Shown: positions 42,534-51,713 of the stretch, one piece after another | Numbering within the stretch: the first letter of the stretch is position 1 | How the letters are laid out: each line of letters begins with the position of its first letter | The notes under the pieces: generated by a model | Database searches by the model: none | Told to the model about the DNA's origin: nothing | Seen by the model: the letters and a program-made list of their open reading frames with translations, nothing else | Assembly: GCF_001424485.1 (NCBI RefSeq) | Contig: NZ_LMQC01000012.1 | Location: 519,012 to 583,011 of the forward strand | DNA length: 64,000 nucleotides | Source: Modestobacter sp. Leaf380 | GTDB lineage: Bacteria; Actinomycetota; Actinomycetes; Mycobacteriales; Geodermatophilaceae | Reading direction: 5' to 3' | Program-made: the position numbers and the translations under genes

Positions 42534-43159
42534 CCCAGCAGTACGAGTACGAGCACGACGGCGCCGAGATCTACCGGCAGTCCTTCGCGACCATCCGGGC
42601 CGAGGCCGACCTGGCCTCGCTGCCGGCCGACGTCGCCCAGGTGACGGTGCGGATGATCCACGCCTGCGGGCAGGTCGACCTGGTCTCCGACGTCGCCTGG
42701 TCCGAGGGCGTCGTGGGCAAGGCCCGGGCCGCCCTGGACCTGGGCGCACCGGTGCTGTGCGACGCCCAGATGGTGGCCGCCGGGGTGACCCGCAAACGGC
42801 TGCCGGCCTTCAACGAGGTCGTCTGCACCCTCAACGACCCGCGCACCCCGGACCTGGCCCGCGAGATGGGCACCACCCGGACCGCCGCGGCCCTGCACCT
42901 GTGGGGCGAGAAGCTCGAGGGCGCCGTCGTCGCCATCGGCAACGCCCCCACCGCGCTGTTCCACCTGCTGGAGATGGTCGCCGCCGGCGGCCCCCGCCCG
43001 GCCGCCGTCGTCGGCATCCCGGTCGGCTTCATCGGCGCCGTGGAGAGCAAGGAGGCCCTCGCCGCCTCCGACCTGGACTTCCTCGTCGTCCGCGGCCGGC
43101 GTGGTGGCTCGGCGATGACCGCCGCCGCGGTCAACGCGCTGGCGAGCACCGCCGAATGA
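42530..43159 (+). CDS. cobH: Precorrin-8X methylmutase
   Basis: 209 residues. CobH moves the C-11 methyl group to C-12, giving hydrogenobyrinic acid. Conserved features are [13 protein letters not shown], with the catalytic His near residue 44, [17 protein letters not shown], and [15 protein letters not shown], then [19 protein letters not shown] 42530 overlaps the cobG stop; the stop overlaps cobIJ. Confidence 0.95.
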   Translation: MTQQYEYEHDGAEIYRQSFATIRAEADLASLPADVAQVTVRMIHACGQVDLVSDVAWSEGVVGKARAALDLGAPVLCDAQMVAAGVTRKRLPAFNEVVCTLNDPRTPDLAREMGTTRTAAALHLWGEKLEGAVVAIGNAPTALFHLLEMVAAGGPRPAAVVGIPVGFIGAVESKEALAASDLDFLVVRGRRGGSAMTAAAVNALASTAE

Positions 43160-44691
43160 CCGGCCGCCTCTACGGCGTCGGCCTGGGCCCCGGCGACCCC
43201 GAACTGGTCACCGTCAAGGCGGCCCGGCTGATCGGTGCCGCCGACGTCGTCGCCTTCCACTCCGCGCGGCACGGCCGCTCGGTGGCCCGCGGGCTGGCCG
43301 AGCCCCACCTGCGCGAGGGCCAGATCGAGGAGCTGCTGGTCTACCCGGTCACCACCGAGACCACCGACCACCCCGGCGGCTACCAGGGCGCGATCGACGA
43401 GTTCTACGAGACCGCCGCCGCCCGGCTGGCCGCCCACCTGGACGCCGGCCGCGACGTCGTCGTCCTCGCCGAGGGCGACCCGTTCTTCTACGGCTCCTAC
43501 ATGCACATGCACAAGCGCCTCGCGCACCGGTACCCGACCGAGGTGGTGCCCGGGGTGACCAGCGTCAGCGGCGCCTCCGCGGTGCTGGGCCGGCCGCTGG
43601 TCGAGCGTGACGAGGTGCTCACCGTGCTGCCCGGCACGCTGCCCGCCGACGAGCTGGCCGAGTGGCTGGCCACCACCGACTCCGCCGCGGTGATGAAGCT
43701 GGGCCGCACCTTCCCCGCCGTCCGGGAGGCCTTCGAGGCCGCCGGCGTGCTGGACCGGGCCTTCTACGTCGAGCGGGCCACCACCGACCGGCAGCGCGTG
43801 CTGCCGCTGGCCGACGTCGACCCGGACACGGTGCCCTACTTCTCCCTGGCGCTGCTGCCCTCGGAGCTGCTCGGCCCGGGCAACGACGCCGTCCCCGCGG
43901 TGGAGGCCCTCCCCCTGGTCGCCGACCGGGACGTCGAGCTCCCGTCGCCGCCGGCGGGGGGCGGGGCGCTGACCGTCGTCGGGCTCGGCCCCGGGGCCCG
44001 GTACTGGCTCACGCCCGAGGCCGCCGCCGCGCTCGCCGAGGCCGACGACCTGGTCGGCTACGGCCCCTACCTGGACCGGGTGGCGGCCAACCCGCGGCAG
44101 GTCAAGCACCCCAGCGACAACCGGGTCGAGGCCGAGCGCGCCGCCGCCGCACTGGCCATGGCGCGCTCCGGCCGCCGGGTGGCCGTGGTCTCCTCCGGTG
44201 ACCCCGGCGTGTTCGCGATGGCCGCCGCGGTGCTCGAGGTGGCCGCCGCGGACTTCCCCGACGTCCCGGTGCGGGTGCTGCCCGGCATCACCGCCGCCCA
44301 GGCCGTCGCCTCCCGCGTGGGCGCCCCGCTCGGGCACGACTTCTGCGTCCTGTCGCTGTCCGACGTCCTCAAGCCCTGGGACGTCGTGCTGGACCGGCTG
44401 CGCCACGCGGCCCAGGCCGACCTGGTCATCGCGCTGTACAACCCGCGCTCCAAGGCCCGCCCGCAGCAGCTCTTCGACGCCCGCGAGGCCCTGCTGGAGG
44501 TCCGCTCCCCCGACACCGTGGTCGTCGTCGGCCGCGACGTCGGCGGCCCCGAGGAGTCCCTGACCGTGACCACCCTGGGCGCCCTGGACCCCGGCACCGT
44601 CGACATGCGCTGCCTGGTCATGATCGGCAGCACCCAGACCAGGGTGACCGCCAGCGGCCAGGTCTACACCAGCCGCCACTACCCCGACTGA
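43156..44691 (+). CDS. cobIJ: Fused precorrin-2 C20-methyltransferase and precorrin-3B C17-methyltransferase
   Basis: 511 residues with two SAM-dependent tetrapyrrole methylase domains. CobI occupies ~1-255 ([51 protein letters not shown]). CobJ occupies ~270-511 ([70 protein letters not shown]). The fusion is the usual actinobacterial form (Rv2066). It methylates C-20 of precorrin-2, then C-17 of precorrin-3B with ring contraction. ATG start overlaps cobH. Confidence 0.95.
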   Translation: MTGRLYGVGLGPGDPELVTVKAARLIGAADVVAFHSARHGRSVARGLAEPHLREGQIEELLVYPVTTETTDHPGGYQGAIDEFYETAAARLAAHLDAGRDVVVLAEGDPFFYGSYMHMHKRLAHRYPTEVVPGVTSVSGASAVLGRPLVERDEVLTVLPGTLPADELAEWLATTDSAAVMKLGRTFPAVREAFEAAGVLDRAFYVERATTDRQRVLPLADVDPDTVPYFSLALLPSELLGPGNDAVPAVEALPLVADRDVELPSPPAGGGALTVVGLGPGARYWLTPEAAAALAEADDLVGYGPYLDRVAANPRQVKHPSDNRVEAERAAAALAMARSGRRVAVVSSGDPGVFAMAAAVLEVAAADFPDVPVRVLPGITAAQAVASRVGAPLGHDFCVLSLSDVLKPWDVVLDRLRHAAQADLVIALYNPRSKARPQQLFDAREALLEVRSPDTVVVVGRDVGGPEESLTVTTLGALDPGTVDMRCLVMIGSTQTRVTASGQVYTSRHYPD

Positions 44692-44740
44692 CCCGTCGAC
44701 GGCGGGAACACATCGCCCCCACCCCCGCTTGGTGCTTGCT

Positions 44741-45967
44741 GTGCGCAACCAGCAGCTCTCCCGCCCTGCGGCGTTCTGGTCGGTGGCGGTGCTGCTGGTC
44801 CTGGTGCTCGCGGCCTCCGGGGTGCCCTCGCCGCTCTACCGGGTGTACGCCGAGGAGTTCGGGTTCTCCTCCGGCGTGATCACCGTGGTGTTCGGCGTGT
44901 ACGCGTTCGCACTGCTCGTGGCGCTGCTGACGGTGGGCGCGCTCAGCGACCACGTCGGACGGCGGCCGGTGCTGGCCGCAGCGCTGGTGCTGGAGGCGGC
45001 GGCGATGGGGCTGTTCCTCGCCGCGGACGGCGTGGGCTGGCTGCTGGCCGCCCGGGTGGTGCAGGGCCTGGCCACCGGGGCGATGACCGGCGCGTTCGGC
45101 GCGGCGCTGCTGGACCTGCAGCGCCCCGAGCGGCCGCTGGGCCCGCTGGTGAACTCGGCGTCCCCGGGCTTCGGGTTGTCGGCGGGCGCGGTCGGGGCCG
45201 GGGTGGCCGTGCAGTTCCTGGCCTCGCCCACCGAGTGGGTGTTCGGCGTCCTGGCGGTGCTCTTCCTGGTGGCCGCGGTGGCGGTGTGGGTGGCGCTGCC
45301 GGAGTCCTCGCCGCGGGCCCCGGGGGCCTGGGCGTCGCTGCGCCCCAGCGTGCACGTGCCGCGGGAGAACCGGCGGGCGTTCGCCGTGGTGCTTCCCTGC
45401 CTGGCCGCGACCTGGGCGCTCGGCGGGCTCTACGCCTCGCTGGGCCCGTCGCTGGTCGCCGGGGTCTACGGGGTGGAGGACCACGTCGTGGGCAGCCTGG
45501 TGATCCTGGCGCTCAACGGCACCGGTCTGGTGGGGTCGCTGGCCACCCAGCGCCTGGAGCCCACCCGCGGGATGGTCTCGGGGGCGCTGGTCTTCGCCGT
45601 CGGGGTCGCCGGCACGGTGGCGGCCCTGGCCACCGGGTCGCTGGCCGCGTTCTTCGTCGCCGCGGTGGTCTCCGGGTTCGGCTTCGGGTCGGCCTTCCTG
45701 GGCGCCATGGCCACCGTGACCCGCGGTGTCGCCCCGGCCCAGCGCGCCGGCCTCCTGTCGGCGGTGTTCACGGTCAGCTACCTGGCCTTCAGCATCCCGG
45801 CCATCGTCGCGGGCGTGGCCGCCACCCACGTCGGCCTGACGACGACGGCGCAGGTCTACGGCGCGGCGGTGATCGTGCTGGCGCTCAGCGCGGTCGTCGG
45901 GCTGGTGCTGCACAGCCGGTCGGCACCGGTGGCCGTGCCGGTGCCCGAGCGCGTCACGGCAGGCTGA
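44741..45967 (+). CDS. MFS transporter
   Basis: 408 residues, about twelve helices. Motif A-like GALSDHVGRRPVLAAALVLE lies between helices 2 and 3, and RVVQGLATGAMTGAFGAALL in helix 4. The subfamily resembles actinobacterial arabinose-efflux-type MFS exporters. The start is uncertain: TTG 44729, GTG 44732 and GTG 44741 are all in frame and none has a clear ribosome-binding site. Follows cobIJ by 49 bases on the same strand, so it might be co-expressed, but a role in cobalt or corrinoid transport is only a guess. Its end overlaps the convergent PilZ gene by 14 bases. Confidence 0.82.
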   Translation: MRNQQLSRPAAFWSVAVLLVLVLAASGVPSPLYRVYAEEFGFSSGVITVVFGVYAFALLVALLTVGALSDHVGRRPVLAAALVLEAAAMGLFLAADGVGWLLAARVVQGLATGAMTGAFGAALLDLQRPERPLGPLVNSASPGFGLSAGAVGAGVAVQFLASPTEWVFGVLAVLFLVAAVAVWVALPESSPRAPGAWASLRPSVHVPRENRRAFAVVLPCLAATWALGGLYASLGPSLVAGVYGVEDHVVGSLVILALNGTGLVGSLATQRLEPTRGMVSGALVFAVGVAGTVAALATGSLAAFFVAAVVSGFGFGSAFLGAMATVTRGVAPAQRAGLLSAVFTVSYLAFSIPAIVAGVAATHVGLTTTAQVYGAAVIVLALSAVVGLVLHSRSAPVAVPVPERVTAG

Positions 45968-46568
45968 GCCGCCACTGCTCGCGCAGGGCAGCGGACACCT
46001 GGGCGCGGAGCAGCTCCGCCAGGCTGGGGCACAGCTCGTCGAAGGCGACGACGACGTCCCACCCGCCCTCGGCGGGCAGCACCCGGTGCAGCCGCCCCGG
46101 GAGCGGGAAGACGGTGCCGCGCAGGGTGAGCCCCACGTCGACGGCGGCACCGGCGCGGGGTGCCCGGTCGGCCGGGGCGAGCAGGCAGCGCAGGCCGGTC
46201 TCGCTGAGGTCCGTCGTCCGGCCGCTGGTGGCGGCGCCGGTGTCCCGGTCGGTGACCCGGACCCGCAGCCGCAGGGGCGCGCGGACGGCGTCACCGCCCT
46301 CCACGGGCCGGGAGGGGCCGTCGGGCACCAGCTGCCACCGGACGCCGGTGCGGGTCGCCCAGCGCACGCCCCGCCGGGCCCGCACGACGCGCAACCCGGC
46401 CGGTTCGGGCCAGGACAGCTCGACGGAGCCGTCGCCGGGCAGGTCGGCAGCCAGTTCGACGACCAGGCCGGTGGGACGCAGCTGCTCCACCCGGCCGGTC
46501 ACGACCCGTCCGTCGACGACGACGTCGACCGACGTCCCCGGCATCGGCAGGTCGGCACCTGACAGCAC
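45954..46568 (-). CDS. PilZ-domain protein
   Basis: 204 residues: an N-terminal YcgR-N-like beta domain (PMPGTSVDVVVDGRVVTGRV) and a C-terminal PilZ domain with RAPLRLRVRVTD (in place of RxxxR) and TDLSETGLRCLLA, corresponding to (D/N)xSxxG. This could bind cyclic di-GMP, although the RxxxR arginines are changed (LRLRVRV). GTG 46568 is chosen because AGGAGG lies 7 bases upstream; GTG 46574 is too close. Possible link to pilus or motility control. Confidence 0.8.
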   Translation of the reverse strand: MLSGADLPMPGTSVDVVVDGRVVTGRVEQLRPTGLVVELAADLPGDGSVELSWPEPAGLRVVRARRGVRWATRTGVRWQLVPDGPSRPVEGGDAVRAPLRLRVRVTDRDTGAATSGRTTDLSETGLRCLLAPADRAPRAGAAVDVGLTLRGTVFPLPGRLHRVLPAEGGWDVVVAFDELCPSLAELLRAQVSAALREQWRLSLP

Positions 46569-46687
46569 GCGCACACCTCCTGACCCATTCCGGAACGTGT
46601 CGTCCCGCTGGTCAGGTCATCGGCGTCGGAGGGGGCCGGGAACAGTCGCCGGACGGGTGATCACCCAGGGGGGTCACAGCCTCGGGG

Positions 46688-47323
46688 TCAGAGCCCGGCC
46701 AGCGCCGCCGGGACGTCGGCCGGGGTGGCGCAGACGACGGCCGCGCCGGCCTGGACGAGCTCGCCCGGACGAGCGGGTCCCCAGCCGGCGCCGATGCAGG
46801 GCAGGCCGTGCACCCGGGCGCCGACGACGTCCTGCGCGCGGTCGCCGACGAGCACCGGCCGCTCCCCCTCGGGGTGGGCGGCCAGGGCGAGGCCGACGAC
46901 CTGCTGCTTGTGCCGGACCCGGCCGTCCATGGTCGCCCCGTGCACGCCGGCGAAGGCGTCGGCGAGCCCGACGTGGTCCAGGATCCGCCGGGCGAAGGCC
47001 TCGGGCTTGCTGGTGGCGACGGCGAGGACGGCGTCGCCCAGCGACCCGAGCAGCTCGGCGATCCCCGGGTAGACCGGGGCCTCGAGCATCGCCCCGGCCG
47101 TGTAGTGCGCCCGGTAGGCCTCCACCGCGCGGTCGACGTCGGTGCCGGTGAGCCCGAAGACGGCGGCGAAGCCGTCCTGCAGGGGCGGGCCGACCATCGC
47201 GGTGAGCTGGTCGGCGGTCGGCTCGGGCAGGCCGAGTCCGGCGGCGGCGACCCGGATGCTGGCGTGGATGCCGGGCGAGGAGTCCACCAGCGTGCCGTCG
47301 AGGTCGAACAGCACGAGCCTCAC
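46688..47323 (-). CDS. HAD-family hydrolase (phosphoglycolate-phosphatase-like)
   Basis: 211 residues with HAD motif I LVLFDLDGTLVDSSPGI, motif II VATSKPEAFARRIL, motif III Lys in RHKQQVVGLAL, and motif IV VLVGDRAQDVVGA. The cap is the small helical Gph type. Possible substrates are phosphoglycolate or other small phosphates. GTG 47323 overlaps the cobK stop (GTGA), so it is translated with cobK, with no obvious role in corrin synthesis. Confidence 0.86.
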   Translation of the reverse strand: MRLVLFDLDGTLVDSSPGIHASIRVAAAGLGLPEPTADQLTAMVGPPLQDGFAAVFGLTGTDVDRAVEAYRAHYTAGAMLEAPVYPGIAELLGSLGDAVLAVATSKPEAFARRILDHVGLADAFAGVHGATMDGRVRHKQQVVGLALAAHPEGERPVLVGDRAQDVVGARVHGLPCIGAGWGPARPGELVQAGAAVVCATPADVPAALAGL

Positions 47324-48039
47324 CGGGACGCCACCCACTCCCGTGCCGCGGCCACGGTGTGCACGACCGCGACGCCGGCCGGCAGCGCGGGCCGGCGGAC
47401 CAGCACCACCGGGATGCCCAGCTGCCTCGCCGCGGTCAGCTTCGCCTCGGTCATGTGCCCTCCGGAGTCCTTGGTGACGACGACGTCCACGCCGTGCCCG
47501 GTCATCAGGGCCACCTCGTCGGTGACGCTGAACGGCCCGCGGGCCAGCAGCAGCGTGGCCCCCGCCGGCAGCGGCTCGGTGGGCGGGTCCACCGAGCGGA
47601 CCAGCACCCGCCCCGGCAGCGCGGCGAACGCGCCGACGCCCTGCCGGCCGGTGGTGAGGAAGACGGTGCCGTGCACCATCGTGGCGGCCTCGGCCAGCGA
47701 GGCGGCCCAGCGCCAGTCGTCGCCGGGCTGCGCGCTCCAGCCGGGGCGCTGCAGGCGCAGCAGTGGCACGTCGACCTCGGCGCAGGCCGCGGCGGCGTTG
47801 GCGGTGATGGTCGCGGCGAAGGGGTGCGTGGCGTCGACGACGGCACTGGTCCCGGCCTCGCGGAGGAAGGCGGCCAGCCCGTCGGCGCCGCCGAAGCCAC
47901 CCACCCGGACGTCGCCGACCGGCAGCACCGGTTCGGCCACCCGTCCGGCCAGCGAGGACGTCACCGGCACCCCGTCCGCGGTGAGCGCGGCGGCCAGCGC
48001 CCGGGCCTCACCGGTGCCGCCCAGCACGAGCACGGTCAC
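47320..48039 (-). CDS. cobK: Precorrin-6A reductase
   Basis: 239 residues; NADPH-dependent reduction of precorrin-6A to 6B. Features: VLVLGGTGEARALAAAL at the start, SSLAGRVAEPVLPVGDVRVG, VVDATHPFAATITANAAAAC, and TKDSGGHMTEAKLTAARQLG near the C-terminus. GTG 48039 begins 20 bases from the divergent cbiD start, leaving almost no room for promoters between them. Overlaps the HAD gene by four bases. Confidence 0.93.
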   Translation of the reverse strand: MTVLVLGGTGEARALAAALTADGVPVTSSLAGRVAEPVLPVGDVRVGGFGGADGLAAFLREAGTSAVVDATHPFAATITANAAAACAEVDVPLLRLQRPGWSAQPGDDWRWAASLAEAATMVHGTVFLTTGRQGVGAFAALPGRVLVRSVDPPTEPLPAGATLLLARGPFSVTDEVALMTGHGVDVVVTKDSGGHMTEAKLTAARQLGIPVVLVRRPALPAGVAVVHTVAAAREWVASR

Positions 48040-48059
48040 CGAGGGGGCACCATGGAGCG

Positions 48060-49151
48060 GTGACCAGCGCGGGGACGGAGGGCAGCACGGGCCTGCGGCA
48101 CGGCTGGACGACCGGCGCCTGCGCGACCGCGGCGACCACCGCCGCCTACACCGCACTGCTGACCGGCGCGTTCCCCGACCCGGTCACCATCGACCTGCCC
48201 CGCGACCGGCACCCGGCGTTCGCGCTGGCCCGCGAGGAGCTGACCGGCGCCGGCGCCACCGCCGCGGTGGTCAAGGACGCCGGCGACGACCCCGACGTCA
48301 CCCACGGCGCGCTGGTCGGGGTGACGGTCACCCACGGCGCGCCCGGCAGCGGTGTGGTGTTCCGGGCCGGCGAGGGCGTGGGCACGGTGACCAAGCCGGG
48401 CCTGCCGCTGGCCGTCGGCGAGCCGGCGGTCAACCCGGTGCCCCGCCGGCTGATGCGCGAGCACGTGGCCGCGGTGGCCCAGCGGCACGGCGGCACCGGC
48501 GACGTCGTCCTCACGGTGTGGGTGGAGGGCGGCGCGGAGCTGGCCACGCAGACCTGGAACCCGCGGCTGGGCATCCTGGGCGGGCTGTCCATCCTGGGGA
48601 CGACGGGCGTGGTCGTGCCCTACTCGTGCGCCTCCTGGATCGACTCGATCCGCCGCGGCATCGACGTCGCCCGGGCCGCCGGGCACACCCACGTCGCCGG
48701 CTGCACCGGCTCGACCAGCGAGAACACCGTGACCGCGCTGTACGGGCTGCCCGAGGACGCCCTGCTGGACATGGGCGACTTCGCCGGCGCCGTGCTGAAG
48801 TACCTGCGCACCCACCCGGTGCCCCGGCTGACGATCGCCGGCGGGATCGGCAAGCTGGCCAAGCTCGCCGACGGCCACCTGGACCTGCACTCCGCGCGCT
48901 CCCAGGTGTCCACCGACGCGCTCGCCGAGCTGGTGGCGCAGGCCGGCGGGTCGGCCGGCCTGGTCGCCGGTGTGCGGGCGGCGAACACCGCGCTGGACGC
49001 GCTGCAGCAGTGCCAGGCGGCCGGCCTGCCGCTGGGCGACCTGGTCGCCGCGGGCGCCCGGGAGACCTGCCGCCGCACGCTGGGCGACGCCCCGGTCGAG
49101 GTGGACGTGGTCGTCATCGACCGTGGCGGCACGGTCGTGGGCCGCGCCTGA
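48060..49151 (+). CDS. cbiD: Cobalt-precorrin-5B C1-methyltransferase-type protein CbiD
   Basis: 363 residues. Diagnostic GLRHGWTTGACATAATTAAY at the N-terminus, then SILGTTGVVVPYSCASWIDS, AGCTGSTSENTVTALYGLPE and LTIAGGIGKLAKLADGHLDL. CbiD is the C-1 methyltransferase of the anaerobic pathway; in this window it accompanies CobG and other aerobic-route enzymes, and no cobF is seen, so it likely performs C-1 methylation here. GTG start with GGAG upstream. Single gene, divergent from cobK and convergent with cobM. Confidence 0.93.
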   Translation: MTSAGTEGSTGLRHGWTTGACATAATTAAYTALLTGAFPDPVTIDLPRDRHPAFALAREELTGAGATAAVVKDAGDDPDVTHGALVGVTVTHGAPGSGVVFRAGEGVGTVTKPGLPLAVGEPAVNPVPRRLMREHVAAVAQRHGGTGDVVLTVWVEGGAELATQTWNPRLGILGGLSILGTTGVVVPYSCASWIDSIRRGIDVARAAGHTHVAGCTGSTSENTVTALYGLPEDALLDMGDFAGAVLKYLRTHPVPRLTIAGGIGKLAKLADGHLDLHSARSQVSTDALAELVAQAGGSAGLVAGVRAANTALDALQQCQAAGLPLGDLVAAGARETCRRTLGDAPVEVDVVVIDRGGTVVGRA

Positions 49152-49194
49152 GTGGAGTGTGGGCAGCGAGAGACCCTGCGCCCCCACACTCCAC
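49152..49194. terminator. Hairpin between convergent cbiD and cobM
   Basis: GTGGAGTGTGGG (49152-49163) pairs perfectly with 49183-49194 (12 bp), with inner GCAG/CTGC pairing. It starts directly after the cbiD stop and ends one base before the cobM stop. Shares the GTGGAGTG...CACTCC design with the hairpin at 62321-62369. Confidence 0.75.
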
Positions 49195-49195
49195 A

Positions 49196-49936
49196 TCAGC
49201 GGGACCGGGTCGTGGAGTACAGGTGGCTGTCGGGGAACTCACCGGCGGTGAGCACCGGGCCGACCACCACCACCGCCGTCCGGACGACGCCCGCGGCGCG
49301 CACCTGCTCGGCGATGTCGCCCAGCGTGCCGCGCAGCACCAGCTCGTCGTCCCGGCTGGCCCGGGCGACGACGGCGACCGGGCCGTCGGCGCCGTAGTGC
49401 TCGGCCAGCTGGGGGGCCAGCACGTCCAGGCGCTGGACGGCCAGGTGCAGCACCAGCGTCGCGCCGGTGGCGGCGTAGGCGGCCAGCTCCTCCCCCGGCG
49501 GCATCGGCGTGGAGCGGGCCGAGGTGCGGGTGAGCACCACGGTCTGCCCGACGCCGGGCACGGTCAGCTCGCGCTTGAGCGAGGCCGCCGCGGCGGCGAA
49601 CGCCGGCACCCCGGGGACGACGTCGTAGGGCACCCCGGCGGCGTCCAGCCGGCGCATCTGCTCGGCCATCGCCGACCACACCGACGGGTCACCGGAGTGC
49701 AGCCGGGCGACGTCGAGGCCGGCCTCGTGCGCGGCGACCAGCTCGGCGGTGATCTGGTCCAGGTCGAGGTCGGCGGTGTCGACCAGCCGGGCGCCGGCCG
49801 GGGCGGTGTCCAGCAGCTCGCGGGGCACCAGGGCGCCGGCGTACAGGCACACCGGGGCGGCGGCGATCAGCCGGGCCGCGCGCAGCGTGACGAGATCGGC
49901 GGCGCCGGGTCCGGCACCGATGAAGTGGACGGTCAT
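49196..49936 (-). CDS. cobM: Precorrin-4 C11-methyltransferase
   Basis: 246 residues of the tetrapyrrole methylase family: VHFIGAGPGAADLVTLRAAR, VCLYAGALVPRELL, RLHSGDPSVWSAMAEQMRRL, DVVPGVPAFAAAAASLKREL, LTRTSARSTPMPPGEEL. These are CobM/CbiF-specific. It transfers methyl from SAM to C-11 of precorrin-4. ATG 49936 overlaps the cobL stop (ATGA). Last gene of def-cobL-cobM. Confidence 0.94.
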   Translation of the reverse strand: MTVHFIGAGPGAADLVTLRAARLIAAAPVCLYAGALVPRELLDTAPAGARLVDTADLDLDQITAELVAAHEAGLDVARLHSGDPSVWSAMAEQMRRLDAAGVPYDVVPGVPAFAAAAASLKRELTVPGVGQTVVLTRTSARSTPMPPGEELAAYAATGATLVLHLAVQRLDVLAPQLAEHYGADGPVAVVARASRDDELVLRGTLGDIAEQVRAAGVVRTAVVVVGPVLTAGEFPDSHLYSTTRSR

Positions 49937-51126
49937 CGCGTACAGCTCCAGATGGTCACGGGCATGGCGGCCTTCCAGCCGGTGAAGCCGCCGACGGGCA
50001 CGCCGCGGGAGACGGCGAGCCGGACCAGCTCGCCGCCGACGCGGCCGTGCCACTCGGCCAGCACGGCCTCGCTCTGCACGGTGACCGCGTTGACCACCAG
50101 CCGCCCGCCGGGGCGCAGCGCGGCCCAGCAGGCGTCCAGCAGCAGCGGGGTGGTGGCGCCCCCGCCGACGAAGACGGCGTCCGGGGCGTCGAGCCCGGCC
50201 AGCGCGTCCGGCGCCCTGCCGACGACGACCTGCAGCCCCGGGACCCCGAGCCGCACGGCGTTGCGCCCGGCCCGCTCGGCCCGCTCGGGGACGGACTCGA
50301 CGGCGACCGCGCGGCACGCGGGGTGGCTGCGCATCCACTCGATGCCGATCGACCCGGCACCGGCGCCGACGTCCCAGAGCAGCTGGCCGGGGACGGGGGC
50401 GAGCCGGGCCAGGGTGACGGCGCGGACCTCGGACTTGGTGAGCTGGCCGTCGTGCTCGTAGGCGTCGTCGGGCAGCCCGGGGGTGGTGGGCAGCGGCACG
50501 GTGCCGGGGTCGGCGAGGCACTCGACGGCGGTGACCACGAGCGGGTCGGTGGTGGCCGGCGGGGCGGCGGCGGTGCCGGTGCTCACCGACTCGTCCGAAC
50601 CACCCAGGGAGCCCAGCACGGTGACGGTCGAGCGGCCGTAGCCACGGGCGGTGAGCAGCGCAGCGACCGCGGCCGGGGTGCCGCCGTCCGAGCCGAGCAC
50701 CAGCAGCCGGCGGCCGGGCTGGACGCGGGGGTGCAGCAGCTCCGGCGGACGGCCGACCAGGGTGAGCACCTCGGTGTCCTCGACCGGCCAGCCCAGCCGG
50801 GCGCAGGCCAGCGACACCGACGAGGGGGCCGGCAGCACGCGCACGGCGTCCGCGCCCAGCAGCCGGACCAGCGTGCTGCCCACGCCGGAGAGCATCGGGT
50901 CACCTGAGGCCAGCACCACGACGGCCCGGTCGGCGAGGGAGTCCAGCAGCCCGGGCAGCGCCGGGAGCATCGGCGAGGGCCACGGCCGACGCTCGACGTC
51001 ACCGGGCACCAGGTCCAGCTGGCGGGCGCTGCCGACCAGCACGTCGGCGGCCTGCACCGCGGCACGGGAGGCGGGCGGGAGCCCGTCCCAGCCGTCGGCG
51101 CCCAGGCCGACCACGACGACCCTCAC
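49933..51126 (-). CDS. cobL: Precorrin-6Y C5,15-methyltransferase (decarboxylating)
   Basis: 397 residues: N-terminal CbiE-type domain (VVVVGLGADGWDGLPPASRA, VVLASGDPMLSGVGSTLVRL) and C-terminal CbiT-type domain (LTKSEVRAVTLARLAPVPGQ, LLWDVGAGAGSIGIEWMRSH, AVFVGGGATTPLLLDACWAA). It methylates C-5 and C-15 and decarboxylates the ring-C acetate. GTG 51126 overlaps the deformylase stop; its stop overlaps cobM. Confidence 0.94.
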   Translation of the reverse strand: MRVVVVGLGADGWDGLPPASRAAVQAADVLVGSARQLDLVPGDVERRPWPSPMLPALPGLLDSLADRAVVVLASGDPMLSGVGSTLVRLLGADAVRVLPAPSSVSLACARLGWPVEDTEVLTLVGRPPELLHPRVQPGRRLLVLGSDGGTPAAVAALLTARGYGRSTVTVLGSLGGSDESVSTGTAAAPPATTDPLVVTAVECLADPGTVPLPTTPGLPDDAYEHDGQLTKSEVRAVTLARLAPVPGQLLWDVGAGAGSIGIEWMRSHPACRAVAVESVPERAERAGRNAVRLGVPGLQVVVGRAPDALAGLDAPDAVFVGGGATTPLLLDACWAALRPGGRLVVNAVTVQSEAVLAEWHGRVGGELVRLAVSRGVPVGGFTGWKAAMPVTIWSCTR

Positions 51127-51680
51127 GCGGGCAGCTGGCCCTCGGGCCCGGCGGCCTCGGCGAGCAGCAGCTCGCGCTGCTCGGCGGGCAGCAGGTCGAC
51201 GTAGACGGTGCCGTCGAGGTGGTCGCACTCGTGCTGCAGGCAGCGGGCCGCCATGCCGGTGGCCTCGATGGAGGTGGGCTTGCCGTTGGCGTCCAGGCCG
51301 TCGACCCGGGCCCGGAAGGCGCGGTCCAGCTCGGCGTAGGGGCCGGGCACCGACAGGCAACCCTCCTCCGTGCGCTCGATCTCCGGCTCGCCCTCGACCG
51401 GCTCCAGCACGGTGAGCACCGGGTTCACCACGTAGCCGACGACGTCCTGACCGGCGGCGTCGGGGCAGTCGATGACGAACACCCGCGCGTCGACGCCGAT
51501 CTGGTTGGCCGCCAGGCCCACCCCGTCGGCCTCCTCCATGGAGGCGAACATGTCCAGCAGCAGGTGCCGCAGCTCCCGGCCGAACTCGGTCACCGGGGTG
51601 CACGGTGCGTGCAGCACCGGGTTCGTGCCGTAGGTGACGATCGGCCGGGCGACGCCGTCGTAACGGCCGGGCAAGCGCAT
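51123..51680 (-). CDS. def: Peptide deformylase
   Basis: 185-residue Fe2+/Zn2+ hydrolase that removes the N-formyl group from nascent proteins. All three motifs are intact: GVGLAANQIG, EGCLSVPG and QHECDHLDG. ATG 51680 follows TACGAT by 8 bases with no Shine-Dalgarno, so the transcript is probably leaderless. It is the first gene of def-cobL-cobM, linking a translation-maturation enzyme with two corrin methyltransferases. A second deformylase may exist elsewhere in the genome. Confidence 0.95.
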   Translation of the reverse strand: MRLPGRYDGVARPIVTYGTNPVLHAPCTPVTEFGRELRHLLLDMFASMEEADGVGLAANQIGVDARVFVIDCPDAAGQDVVGYVVNPVLTVLEPVEGEPEIERTEEGCLSVPGPYAELDRAFRARVDGLDANGKPTSIEATGMAARCLQHECDHLDGTVYVDLLPAEQRELLLAEAAGPEGQLPA

Positions 51681-51688
51681 GGGGGTCG

Positions 51689-51694
51689 ATCGTA
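51689..51694 (-). promoter_or_regulatory. -10 hexamer TACGAT of the leaderless def promoter
   Basis: TACGAT (51694-51689) ends 8 bases before ATG 51680 on the minus strand; the intervening CGACCCCC is not a ribosome-binding site. Confidence 0.5.
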
Positions 51695-51713
51695 GTTGGC
51701 ACCATCGCTCCTC

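Noticed and set aside
46657-46668. Perfect palindrome GGGTGATCACCC upstream of the PilZ gene
   Set aside because: No second copy, no promoter elements in register, and it is nearly 90 bases from the PilZ start; not enough to call an operator.
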